Below, piece by piece: positions 1 to 6,739 of a DNA stretch of 33,837 bases (its first letter is position 1; each line of letters begins with the position of its first letter). The position numbers were made by a program, and so were the translations under genes. Source of the DNA: Chloroflexota bacterium (GTDB lineage: Bacteria; Chloroflexota; Anaerolineae; Anaerolineales; Anaerolineaceae); the NCBI GenBank assembly GCA_012797815.1, contig JAAZOK010000103.1:1-33837 (forward strand), given 5' to 3'. Under the pieces are notes generated by a model. It worked only from the letters and a program-made list of their open reading frames with translations. It did not search any database and was not told the origin of the DNA.

Positions 1-24
1 CGCAATAACCTGACCTTTTTTGAA

Positions 25-47
25 TAGGGCGCATTTCCATATGCGCC
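25..47. repeat. Short hairpin repeat, copy 1
   Basis: Perfect inverted repeat with arms GGCGCAT (28-34) and ATGCGCC (41-47) around a 6-nt loop TTCCAT, preceded by TAG. The whole 23-bp element occurs again identically at 6408-6430. It lies upstream of the gntR promoter and belongs to the hairpin family seen after nagA. Its function is unknown. Confidence 0.8.
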
Positions 48-83
48 GTCAGATTGCATTTCCCCCAATATCCCCCAACCCTA

Positions 84-111
84 TTGACATTCCCGCTTAA
101 CTTCATATAAT
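84..111 (+). promoter_or_regulatory. Sigma70-type promoter of the amino-sugar PTS operon
   Basis: A consensus -35 TTGACA (84-89) and a consensus -10 TATAAT (106-111) are separated by 16 nt. The predicted transcript starts near 118, inside the tandem operator-like units, and leaves a leader of about 85 nt before gntR. This is the best-matching promoter in the window. Confidence 0.85.
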
Positions 112-146
112 ATATACAACATGTATATACAACAGGTATACACAAC
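108..146 (+). promoter_or_regulatory. Three tandem 13-bp operator-like units, probable GntR binding array
   Basis: Three consecutive 13-mers end in TATACAAC or TACACAAC: 108-120, 121-133 and 134-146. The second contains the palindrome TGTATATACA (122-131) and the third contains GTATAC (136-141). A degenerate fourth unit with TTATATACC follows at 147-155. The units overlap the -10 box and the transcription start, so a bound regulator would block initiation. HutC-subfamily GntR sites are typically GT-N-TA-N-AC-like, which these resemble. That the neighbouring GntR protein binds here is inference from position. Confidence 0.65.
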
Positions 147-204
147 TTATATACCTTCAATGATGCAAAAAACACCAATCATCCAAAGAACCGCAGAGGA
201 ATAA

Positions 205-915
205 ATGGCAGAAAACATACCCATATACCAACAGATCACCTCCTACATCAAGGAATACATTGAAACGGGCATTTACCAGAAAGGCAATATCATCCCCTCC
301 GAACAGGAGTTCTGCAACCAGTTCAATACCAGCCGCATGACCGTCAGGAAAGCCATCGATGAACTGGTCAACGACGGATACCTCTATCGCATCCAGGGCA
401 GGGGAACCTTCGTCTCGCACTGGGTGTATCGCAAATCCCTGGAAGTGCTGGGCTTTTCTTACCACATGAAGCAACTTGGGTATACCCCCTCCAGCCAGAT
501 CATCTCATTCGAGATAAACATACCGCAGCCATCCATCGCTGAGCGGTTGAAGATCTTGCCCACCGAGAATGTTTTTTACTTAAGCAGGGTGAGAATGGCC
601 GATCTGGAACCGATCGCCATTGAAAATGTCTACCTCCCCGAAAAACGCTTCCCCGGATTAGATACTTATTCCTTCGAAGAAAATTCTCTTTATGAAATTC
701 TAAAAACCAAATACAATGCCGAAGTTGTGTTGAAACAGGAAAAGATCCATGCGGTCATGGTCGCAGGTCATGATGCCAGGATCCTTTTCGGAAAGGAGAA
801 AGGGGTAGGGATGCGCATGAACGGGGTGGATTTTGATGCGAATATGACCCCTGTTGCCTATGCCGATTCCATTTACCACGGCACCAAATATATCTTTGAT
901 GTGATTTTCAGATGA
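205..915 (+). CDS. GntR/HutC-family transcriptional regulator with UTRA domain (NagR/YvoA-like)
   Basis: Predicted cytoplasmic repressor of the downstream amino-sugar PTS operon. Residues 1-70 form the GntR winged helix, with the recognition segment SRMTVRKAIDELV and the wing GYLYRIQGRGTFV. Residues about 90-232 form a UTRA ligand-binding domain of the kind that senses phosphorylated sugars. The length of 236 aa is normal for the subfamily. The ATG at 205 follows AGAGGA (195-200). It is the first gene of the operon, 16 nt ahead of the EIIA start, and the tandem repeats before it suggest autoregulation. By analogy with NagR/YvoA, the effector is probably GlcNAc-6-P or GlcN-6-P, but that is inference. 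The family call is firm and the ligand is open. Confidence 0.88.
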   Translation: MAENIPIYQQITSYIKEYIETGIYQKGNIIPSEQEFCNQFNTSRMTVRKAIDELVNDGYLYRIQGRGTFVSHWVYRKSLEVLGFSYHMKQLGYTPSSQIISFEINIPQPSIAERLKILPTENVFYLSRVRMADLEPIAIENVYLPEKRFPGLDTYSFEENSLYEILKTKYNAEVVLKQEKIHAVMVAGHDARILFGKEKGVGMRMNGVDFDANMTPVAYADSIYHGTKYIFDVIFR

Positions 916-931
916 ACGAGGTGTGAACGAG

Positions 932-1360
932 ATGTCATCAACCACTCCAAACGAAATGATAGGAATTGTAGTATGTACCCATTCGGCGCTTGCCGATGGT
1001 TTCAAGCAGGCGATCGAAATGCTGATGGGTCCGCAGGAGAATTTTGCAGCGATCGGTCTGTATGAGGGGGAAGATATCATGGATCTAAGCAGAAAAATCA
1101 TCGAACTGTCAAAAAGCATGCCAACCCACCACAGCGTGATCTTTACGGATCTGTTCGGAGCTTCCCCGACCAATGCCGCCGCATTGGCGCTGGTCGATGT
1201 GGATGCGGCGGTCATTGCTGGGGTGAATCTGCCCATGCTTGCTGAGATACTCACCCTGAGAAATCAGGATCCGGATTTTGAAAACTTATTGAATGAAATC
1301 GTTGCCAAGGGCAGGGATAACATCCGCATTATTACGAAAAAGATGATAACGGAAGGATAA
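932..1360 (+). CDS. PTS mannose/sorbose-family EIIA component
   Basis: Cytoplasmic phosphocarrier that takes phosphate from HPr and passes it to EIIB. The EIIA-man fold is recognisable from the N-terminal strand GIVVCTHSALADGF, where His17 is the expected phosphorylated residue. It is also supported by TDLFGASPTNAAA, typical of ManX-type EIIA. I chose the ATG at 932 because GAGGTG (918-923) sits 8 nt upstream. A GTG at 923 in the same frame would add three residues but has a poorer ribosome site. At 142 aa it is a stand-alone EIIA, not fused to EIIB as in E. coli ManX. It is followed 9 nt later by EIIB. No EI or HPr gene is in the window. Confidence 0.88.
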   Translation: MSSTTPNEMIGIVVCTHSALADGFKQAIEMLMGPQENFAAIGLYEGEDIMDLSRKIIELSKSMPTHHSVIFTDLFGASPTNAAALALVDVDAAVIAGVNLPMLAEILTLRNQDPDFENLLNEIVAKGRDNIRIITKKMITEG

Positions 1361-1369
1361 AAAAAATAT

Positions 1370-1861
1370 ATGATCACTTTAAATAGAGTTGATGACCGCC
1401 TGATCCACGGTCAATGTATTGTTAGAGTTCTTATTGATTTCAAGATCGAGAAAATTGTTATTGTGGATGATTTTACGGCTTCCAATGCGGTCTTGAAGAA
1501 TATTTTTTATCTTGCCACTCCCCCGCAAGCCAAGTCTGTTATCTATTCTATCGAAGAAACCAGAACAGAACTTCCCCGGTTCATTGCGAACAATGAAAAT
1601 GTTTTGCTTCTCATGCGCTCACCGACGGTGGCGTTGAGCTTATTTGAAATTCACCCCGATTTAAAAAAGGAATTGAATATCGGTCCCATCAGCTACCGGC
1701 CGGATACGGTCAAAGTGACTTCCTATGCATATTTGTCCACAGAAGAAATCAACGCCATTAGAAAAATTGAAGAAAGGAGGGTACGGGTATATTTCAATCA
1801 AACAATCGATCAGAAAATTATTGAATGGAACGAAGTAAAAGATTTATGTAAAGCAAGCTAG
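1370..1861 (+). CDS. PTS mannose/sorbose-family EIIB component
   Basis: Cytoplasmic domain that transfers phosphate from EIIA to the incoming sugar. The N-terminus has the family hallmark NRVDDRLIHGQ, with His13 as the phosphorylated histidine; mannose-class EIIB uses histidine, not cysteine. The later motifs IVIVDD and NIGPISYRPD also fit the family. The length of 163 aa is standard. The start ATG follows GGAAGGA by about 9 nt. It lies between EIIA and the fused permease gene, giving a complete set of EII domains. The substrate cannot be read from EIIB alone; the operon context points to an N-acetylated hexosamine. Confidence 0.9.
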   Translation: MITLNRVDDRLIHGQCIVRVLIDFKIEKIVIVDDFTASNAVLKNIFYLATPPQAKSVIYSIEETRTELPRFIANNENVLLLMRSPTVALSLFEIHPDLKKELNIGPISYRPDTVKVTSYAYLSTEEINAIRKIEERRVRVYFNQTIDQKIIEWNEVKDLCKAS

Positions 1862-1899
1862 TTATATCAAATAAGAAAGGTAGAAAAGAGAGGTGTAAC

Positions 1900-3510
1900 A
1901 TGACACTTTGGCAAGCATTGTTAATTTCAATTATTGGTTACTTCTCGTCCATCTATTCTCCCTGGTTGATAGGGTTGTTGGGAGGGTGGTATACGACCGG
2001 AAGACCTCTGGTTTCAGGCTTGATCATCGGATTGATCCTGGGGGATGTGCAGCAGGGCATTATCATCGGTGCCGCGATCCAGGCTATGTATATCGGCTTG
2101 GTCACTCCCGGTGGTTCCATGCCGGCTGATGTCAACTTCGCTGCCTGGATCGGCATCCCGCTGGCAATGGTAAGCGGAGCGGATGCTTCCTATGCCGTAA
2201 GCTTATCGATCGCACTGAGTTTCATGGGCGTCATGATGGTTTATGCAACAGCCTCATTCAATCCGGTGTTTGTCCATAAAATGGATAAGTACATTACCGA
2301 TGGAAAACTGGAGAAAGCTATTAACATCCCGGTTGTAGGACAGATCACCAACTTTGTTTGTCGTTTTATCCCGATCTTTCTCGCAAACTATTTAGGCGCC
2401 CAGTTCGTGCCCTCTTTGGTCGGCTTGATCCCGGAATGGCTGGGAGGAATTTTAACCCTGTTGGGAGGTATGCTCCCGCTCGTTGGGTTTGCGATGTTGA
2501 TGCAGTATGTGGTGAAGAAGAAATTAGACCTCATTTACTATTTGATCGGGTTTGTCCTGGTTGCAGTGTTGAACGTTCCTATTATCCCTGTACTTGTGTT
2601 TGCGCTGCTTTTCGCTTATATGGATCTGAAGTACTCGCAGACTGACTTCTCTGTTCTGAAGAAGACCAAAACAGAAAAATCGGAAAGCAAGAAAAAATTA
2701 TTGTCGACGAAAGATGTGCGCAAAGCTTATTGGAATTGGATGTTCTGGAACCTTTCCGTACAGAATTTTGAAAGAATGGAAGCTCCCGCCATCATCCGCA
2801 TGCTGGGAAAGGTGAAGGATAAATTATATCCCGGTGATAAGGAAGCCCAAAAAGAACTTTTGGCACGCCATGAACCATTTTTCAACACCGAACCCTACAT
2901 CGGATCCATCGTACCCGGTATTGTTCTGGGTATGGAAGAGCAGAGCGCAATCACGAAAGAAGATTCTGCGGATCTCATCAGCGGTATCAAAACGGCTTTG
3001 ATGGGACCATTCGCCGGCATTGGGGATTCTCTTTATGTGGGAACCCTGATCCCTATTCTTTTGAGCATTGCTCTCGGTTTATCATCGGATAGTGGCAATG
3101 TGATGGGTCCAGCCTTCTATGTCGTTTCGCATTTAGCCATCATGCTCCCGTTAACCTGGTTCTTGTTCAAGAGCGGGTACAGCATGGGGATGGAATCAGC
3201 CCAGTTGGTCCTGGCAGGTGGTATCAAGGATAAGATCACCCAGGGTATGAACATCATCGGTTTGGTAGTGGTAGGGGCGATCACATCCATGTATGCCAAC
3301 GTGAAAACCGGCTTAACCTTCACACAAGGTGAAATGGTAATTGACCTCAATTCAACGTTGAACGGGTTGTTCCCCAATCTGCTCACGGTATTGTTAGGTC
3401 TGGCTACCTATTACCTGATGGCAGAAAAGAAAATGAAGATCGGTTGGTTGTTCCTGGTCTTCATCGCTGTTGCCGTTGTAGGATATTTCACGAAATTGCT
3501 GGCAGTTTAA
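1900..3510 (+). CDS. Fused PTS EIIC-EIID permease, mannose/sorbose family
   Basis: Integral membrane sugar permease. Residues 1 to about 245 match mannose-class EIIC, with hydrophobic segments, GLILGDVQQGIIIGAAIQA and the loop TPGGSMPADVNFA. Residues about 269-536 match EIID, with FWNLSVQNFERM, GIVLGMEEQSA and MGPFAGIGDSLYVGTLIPI. A charged linker rich in lysine and serine (about 246-268) joins them. In most mannose-class systems EIIC and EIID are separate proteins (ManY and ManZ); here one uninterrupted 536-aa frame carries both, close to the sum of the two. AGAGGTG ends 4 nt before the ATG. A strong hairpin follows the stop codon. The family call is certain and the substrate is inferred. 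Confidence 0.9.
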   Translation: MTLWQALLISIIGYFSSIYSPWLIGLLGGWYTTGRPLVSGLIIGLILGDVQQGIIIGAAIQAMYIGLVTPGGSMPADVNFAAWIGIPLAMVSGADASYAVSLSIALSFMGVMMVYATASFNPVFVHKMDKYITDGKLEKAINIPVVGQITNFVCRFIPIFLANYLGAQFVPSLVGLIPEWLGGILTLLGGMLPLVGFAMLMQYVVKKKLDLIYYLIGFVLVAVLNVPIIPVLVFALLFAYMDLKYSQTDFSVLKKTKTEKSESKKKLLSTKDVRKAYWNWMFWNLSVQNFERMEAPAIIRMLGKVKDKLYPGDKEAQKELLARHEPFFNTEPYIGSIVPGIVLGMEEQSAITKEDSADLISGIKTALMGPFAGIGDSLYVGTLIPILLSIALGLSSDSGNVMGPAFYVVSHLAIMLPLTWFLFKSGYSMGMESAQLVLAGGIKDKITQGMNIIGLVVVGAITSMYANVKTGLTFTQGEMVIDLNSTLNGLFPNLLTVLLGLATYYLMAEKKMKIGWLFLVFIAVAVVGYFTKLLAV

Positions 3511-3516
3511 GCGTCA

Positions 3517-3545
3517 TGTCTGAGCCCCTTTATGGGGCTCAGACA
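3517..3545 (+). other. Perfect 12-bp hairpin between EIICD and nanE
   Basis: Arms TGTCTGAGCCCC (3517-3528) and GGGGCTCAGACA (3534-3545) pair without mismatch around the 5-nt loop TTTAT. There is no T-run after it, so it is not a standard intrinsic terminator. It starts 6 nt after the EIICD stop. It could protect the PTS mRNA 3' end, act as a processing site or partially attenuate expression of nanE and downstream genes. Confidence 0.8.
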
Positions 3546-3594
3546 CTGGTCGATGAACCCCGCAGATTTATATACGGAAAACGTTGGAGTTCAT

Positions 3595-4353
3595 ATGAAT
3601 ACTATTCTATCAAATCTTCAAAATAAATTGATCGTTTCATGCCAGGCTTTTCCAGGATCCCCCTTGTATGGAGCCGATTCTATGCAAAAAATGGCGATGT
3701 GTGCCATTCAGGGTGGCGCTGGCGGCATCAGAGCATGTTGGGCAGATAATGTCAAAGCTGTTAGAGAGATCACGAATTTACCGATTGTTGGGATCAATAA
3801 ACTGATCGATGATGAACCCGTGTCGATCGATAAGGTCTATATCACCCCAACTTTTGAATCCGCGGCAGAGGTGATCGAAGCCGGAGCGGATATCCTGGGA
3901 CTGGATTGCACCCCCAGAGGTCGAACTTACGACGATGTCAATGAGATCATTGAGCAGATCAGAAAACACTACCCGGCTGTTCTCATCATGGCTGACCTAT
4001 CCACTCTGGAAGAAGGGCTCAAAGCCGAGCAAATGGGTGTCGATATTGTCTCGACCACTCTTTCCGGATATACCCCGCCGAGCCTGAAGATCGATCCGCA
4101 GCACTATCGCTCATCGCTTGACAATGTCACCTCGCTGGAAAAGATGCCTGAATTCGCTCCTGATTTTGAACTGATCAGAGCATTAAGCAAGAGTGTCAAA
4201 GTAAAGATCAATGGGGAAGGAAGAATTTCAGAAACCACCCAGCTCATCAAAGCCATGCGGTATGGTGCAGATATGGTCACGATTGGAGCTGCTATCACCA
4301 TGCCTGAGAAGATCACTGCCAGGTTTGTGAATGCTATGCAACAGGCTGGTTGA
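3595..4353 (+). CDS. nanE: N-acetylmannosamine-6-phosphate 2-epimerase
   Basis: Cytoplasmic TIM-barrel enzyme that converts ManNAc-6-P to GlcNAc-6-P. Family motifs run in order: CQAFPGSPLYG, IQGGAGGIRA, LPIVGINK with the likely catalytic Lys69, MADLSTLEEGL, STTLSGYT, NGEGRIS with the likely catalytic Glu208, and IGAAITMPEKITARF. The frame opens upstream at 3532 inside the hairpin. The ATG at 3595 is preferred because GGAG (3586-3589) precedes it by 5 nt and the protein then begins at the usual NanE N-terminus. At 252 aa it is about 20 residues longer than typical, from an insertion between GYT (about 160) and DFELI (about 190). No nanA or nanK is in this operon. Confidence 0.9.
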   Translation: MNTILSNLQNKLIVSCQAFPGSPLYGADSMQKMAMCAIQGGAGGIRACWADNVKAVREITNLPIVGINKLIDDEPVSIDKVYITPTFESAAEVIEAGADILGLDCTPRGRTYDDVNEIIEQIRKHYPAVLIMADLSTLEEGLKAEQMGVDIVSTTLSGYTPPSLKIDPQHYRSSLDNVTSLEKMPEFAPDFELIRALSKSVKVKINGEGRISETTQLIKAMRYGADMVTIGAAITMPEKITARFVNAMQQAG

Positions 4354-4397
4354 TCGGATATCGACTTCACAGACAAATAAGGTTGGAGGATACCATA

Positions 4398-5159
4398 ATG
4401 CAAGAAGTTTTTTTTGACAAAATTGAGGAAATTCTACATAAAATCAGAGAAAGCCAGGGTGATTCGATCACCACGATCGCCCAAAAACTAAGCGCTATTC
4501 TTTTGGATGGGGGCATTATCTACACGTTTGGTGCGGGTCATTCTCATATGCTCAGCGAGGAAATTGCCGGCAGAGCCGGGGGATTGATGCAGGTGAGAGC
4601 GATTCTCGAACCGGAGTTGATGGAGATCCAGGGGAGGGGCAAGAGCACCCAGATTGAACGCACACCCGGGTATGCCAAGATCCTATTCGAGGCGAATGCC
4701 ATTCGCGAAAAGGATGCGCTCATTGTCATTTCGAATTCGGGAAGAAACCCCGTGCCCGTGGAGATGGCGGAAGAGGCACACAAAGCAGGCGTGCTGGTAA
4801 TAGCGCTCACCAATCTCGAGCATAGTAAGAGTGTCACCTCACGATGCCCGGATGGCAAGAAATTGTATGAGGTTTGCGACTATGTGCTCGATAATTGCGG
4901 CGTGCCCGGGGATGCCGCGCTCGAGGTGGCAGGCAAACCGTATAGCATCGGTTCGACATCGACCATCGCCGGAGCCATTATCCTACAGGCTCTCGTGGTT
5001 GAGATCATAGGGATCATGTTGGAGAGGGGAAAGGAACCGGCAATCATGATGAGTGGAAATATCGATGGGACCGATGAATATAACCAGGCTATTTATATGC
5101 AGTTGATATCGAAGTACCCTGAATTGCTCTATATGCTGGATGTGTGGAGAAGAAAGTGA
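4398..5159 (+). CDS. UPF0309-type SIS-domain phosphosugar protein
   Basis: Cytoplasmic single-SIS-domain protein of 253 aa, resembling the UPF0309 family in length and motifs. FGAGHSHML (about 44-52) and ISNSGRNPVPVEMA (111-124) form the expected phosphosugar-binding loops. IVISNSGRN resembles the corresponding loop of sugar-phosphate isomerases such as GmhA and MurQ. The C-terminal SGNIDGTDEYNQ segment is also family-like. The ATG at 4398 is chosen because GGAGGA (4385-4390) sits 7 nt upstream; the open frame extends to 4350 without a ribosome site. It lies between nanE and nagA and overlaps nagA by 4 nt, implying coupled translation. I know of no proven function for the family. Here it may isomerise, deaminate or sense an amino-sugar phosphate. 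Confidence 0.82.
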   Translation: MQEVFFDKIEEILHKIRESQGDSITTIAQKLSAILLDGGIIYTFGAGHSHMLSEEIAGRAGGLMQVRAILEPELMEIQGRGKSTQIERTPGYAKILFEANAIREKDALIVISNSGRNPVPVEMAEEAHKAGVLVIALTNLEHSKSVTSRCPDGKKLYEVCDYVLDNCGVPGDAALEVAGKPYSIGSTSTIAGAIILQALVVEIIGIMLERGKEPAIMMSGNIDGTDEYNQAIYMQLISKYPELLYMLDVWRRK

Positions 5160-6328
5160 AACAAATAATAAAGAACAGTAAGATCATTTTGAAAGATCAG
5201 GTGATCTCGAATGGGCAACTTCTTGTCCGTGATGGGAAAATTGCTGCCATCACCAGGGAAGAACTGGATGGCAGGGATTGTTCGGTCATCGACGGGAAGG
5301 GGCTCTATGTATCCCCCGGGTTTATCGATATCCATAATCACGGCAACTCCGGTTGTGATGCGATGGATGCGACGATACATGCGCTGGAAGCCATTGCGCT
5401 TTTCCATATGAAGCATGGCGTGACGGGATTTTTGGCGACCACCATGACGGATTCTTACAATGCAACGGTGCGTGCCATTGAAAACGCGCTTGCATATTCA
5501 AAATTGACAGATCCCCGCGCTTCCCGGATGCTGGGTATCTATTTGGAGGGTCCCTATTTTTCAGTGAAGAAAAAAGGCGCGCAGACCGAAAAATATATTA
5601 CCGGTATCCATCTGGATGAACTGAAGAACTATGTTGATCGTGGTAAAGGATTGGTGAAGATTGTCGCGCTCGCTCCCGAATTGGAAGATTCGAAGGAAGC
5701 CATCACGTTTTTGGTTGAGAATGGGGTTACAGTTTCCGCCGGGCATAGTTACGCAACGTATGCAGAGACGCTGGCGGGCATCGAAAATGGCATAAGCGAA
5801 GCGACTCATATGTTTAATGGCATGCGCAGTTTCGATCATCGCGAACCGGGCATCGTGGGCGCCTGTTTGCTGGATGACCGGGTGACCTGTGAGATGATCT
5901 GCGATGGCATCCATCTTCATCCGGCTGCCATGCAGGTCATCGTCAGGATGAAAGGCTATGCCAAAGTTGCCCTGATCTCCGATTCGATCAGGGCGAATGG
6001 CATACCGGATGGCGAATATGATTACATCGGTACAAAGGTAACGGTAAAGAATAATGAAGTCCGGCTGCCGGATGGCACCCTGGCCGGGTCAACGCTCAGT
6101 CTGGATCATGCGGTAAGAAACCTGCTCAAAATGACCGGAGTTGCTCTCCCGGCAGCCGTGAGAATGGCCAGCCTGAATCCCGCCCGACAGATTGGTCTAT
6201 CGGAAACGAAAGGCAGCATTGAAATCGGAAAAGACGCGGATCTCGTCCTTTTTGATGAGGACATCCATATCAAAAGGACCATCATCAAAGGAGTGACGGT
6301 TTACGAAGAAAGCGCCGGGAAGAATTAA
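5156..6328 (+). CDS. nagA: N-acetylglucosamine-6-phosphate deacetylase
   Basis: Cytoplasmic amidohydrolase that removes acetate from GlcNAc-6-P to give GlcN-6-P. The metal and catalytic motifs are all present: GFIDIHNHG (His60, His62), LEGPY (Glu131), SAGHS (His197), THMFNGM (His218), GIHLHP (His253) and ISDS (Asp276). The GTG start at 5156 overlaps the upstream TGA as GTGA and has GGAG 6 nt ahead. An in-frame GTG at 5144 would add four residues but has no better ribosome site. The 390-aa length is normal. It is the last gene of the operon, followed by a hairpin and T-run. No nagB follows, so the next step must be encoded elsewhere or by the SIS gene. Confidence 0.93.
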   Translation: MKQIIKNSKIILKDQVISNGQLLVRDGKIAAITREELDGRDCSVIDGKGLYVSPGFIDIHNHGNSGCDAMDATIHALEAIALFHMKHGVTGFLATTMTDSYNATVRAIENALAYSKLTDPRASRMLGIYLEGPYFSVKKKGAQTEKYITGIHLDELKNYVDRGKGLVKIVALAPELEDSKEAITFLVENGVTVSAGHSYATYAETLAGIENGISEATHMFNGMRSFDHREPGIVGACLLDDRVTCEMICDGIHLHPAAMQVIVRMKGYAKVALISDSIRANGIPDGEYDYIGTKVTVKNNEVRLPDGTLAGSTLSLDHAVRNLLKMTGVALPAAVRMASLNPARQIGLSETKGSIEIGKDADLVLFDEDIHIKRTIIKGVTVYEESAGKN

Positions 6329-6360
6329 AGCTATCTCAATGCGCTGGAAAATCTTAGTAG

Positions 6361-6385
6361 GGTGCGTTCCCAACGCACCTTTTTT
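6361..6385 (+). terminator. Intrinsic terminator of the amino-sugar operon, also hairpin repeat copy 2
   Basis: Arms GGTGCGT (6361-6367) and ACGCACC (6373-6379) form a perfect 7-bp stem with loop TCCCA, followed directly by six T (6380-6385). It is 32 nt after the nagA stop. It also belongs to the repeated hairpin family, which suggests that a repeat copy was recruited as terminator. Confidence 0.75.
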
Positions 6386-6407
6386 CAATATCGTTCTGAT
6401 TCTTGCG

Positions 6408-6430
6408 TAGGGCGCATTTCCATATGCGCC
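6408..6430. repeat. Short hairpin repeat, copy 3 (identical to 25-47)
   Basis: Identical over 23 bp to the element at 25-47. Arms GGCGCAT (6411-6417) and ATGCGCC (6424-6430) flank the 6-nt loop. Together the two copies flank the entire PTS-nag operon in the same orientation. Confidence 0.85.
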
Positions 6431-6451
6431 AATGCAAATGGATAGCGGCAG

Positions 6452-6470
6452 GGTGTGTTCCCAACATACC
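6452..6470. repeat. Short hairpin repeat, copy 4
   Basis: Arms GGTGTGT (6452-6458) and ACATACC (6464-6470) with loop TCCCA. All seven positions can pair if one G-T wobble is allowed. Relative to the copy at 6361 the fifth pair has changed from C-G to T-A, a compensatory change. Confidence 0.65.
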
Positions 6471-6480
6471 TCTACTTCAA

Positions 6481-6635
6481 CGTCATTCTGAAGGAGCTTT
6501 GCGACTGAAGAATCTCTCCCAACCCCGATCTCTTCCCGAACCTGTCCCAATGACCGTACCTTGGGCGCCTTCCACATGCGCCGGAAAATCCACAACCTCC
6601 CCATCCGTCATCTCGAGCATGGCGAGAGATCTCTC
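6481..6635. repeat. Two remnants of a second intergenic repeat type
   Basis: One unit at 6481-6520 begins CGTCATTCTGA and ends AGAATCTCTC. A second at 6606-6635 begins CGTCATCTCGA and ends AGATCTCTC, within the 12-bp palindrome GAGAGATCTCTC (6624-6635). They share the GTCAT...GCGA...ATCTCTC layout. From memory, elements of this style are common between genes in many bacteria, but I cannot name a curated family. Confidence 0.45.
6564..6582. repeat. Short hairpin repeat, copy 5 (degenerate)
   Basis: Arms GGCGCCT (6564-6570) and ATGCGCC (6576-6582) with loop TCCAC. Six of seven positions pair, with one C-T mismatch. It is probably a decayed copy of the same family. Confidence 0.5.
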
Positions 6636-6739
6636 CAATTCCGCATCCATCAAATCAAGAGTCGCACAGCACCATCCCTCTCATACCGTCATCCTATCCA
6701 ATAAACAGCCGCCGGAAGTACTGAGCGAAAAGAAATCTT

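Larger units (their letters stand above)
6329..6739. other. Gene-free interval of 411 bp packed with small repeats
   Basis: It lies between convergent nagA and the ankyrin gene. It holds four short hairpin elements (6361-6379, 6411-6430, 6452-6470, 6564-6582) and remnants of a second repeat type (6481-6520, 6606-6635). An open plus-strand frame runs through it to 6825 but has no ribosome site or recognisable protein, and I do not consider it coding. Confidence 0.7.

Noticed and set aside
5144-5155. The GTG at 5144 as start of nagA.
   Set aside because: The GTG at 5156 has GGAG at ideal distance and forms a typical 4-nt stop/start overlap with the SIS gene.
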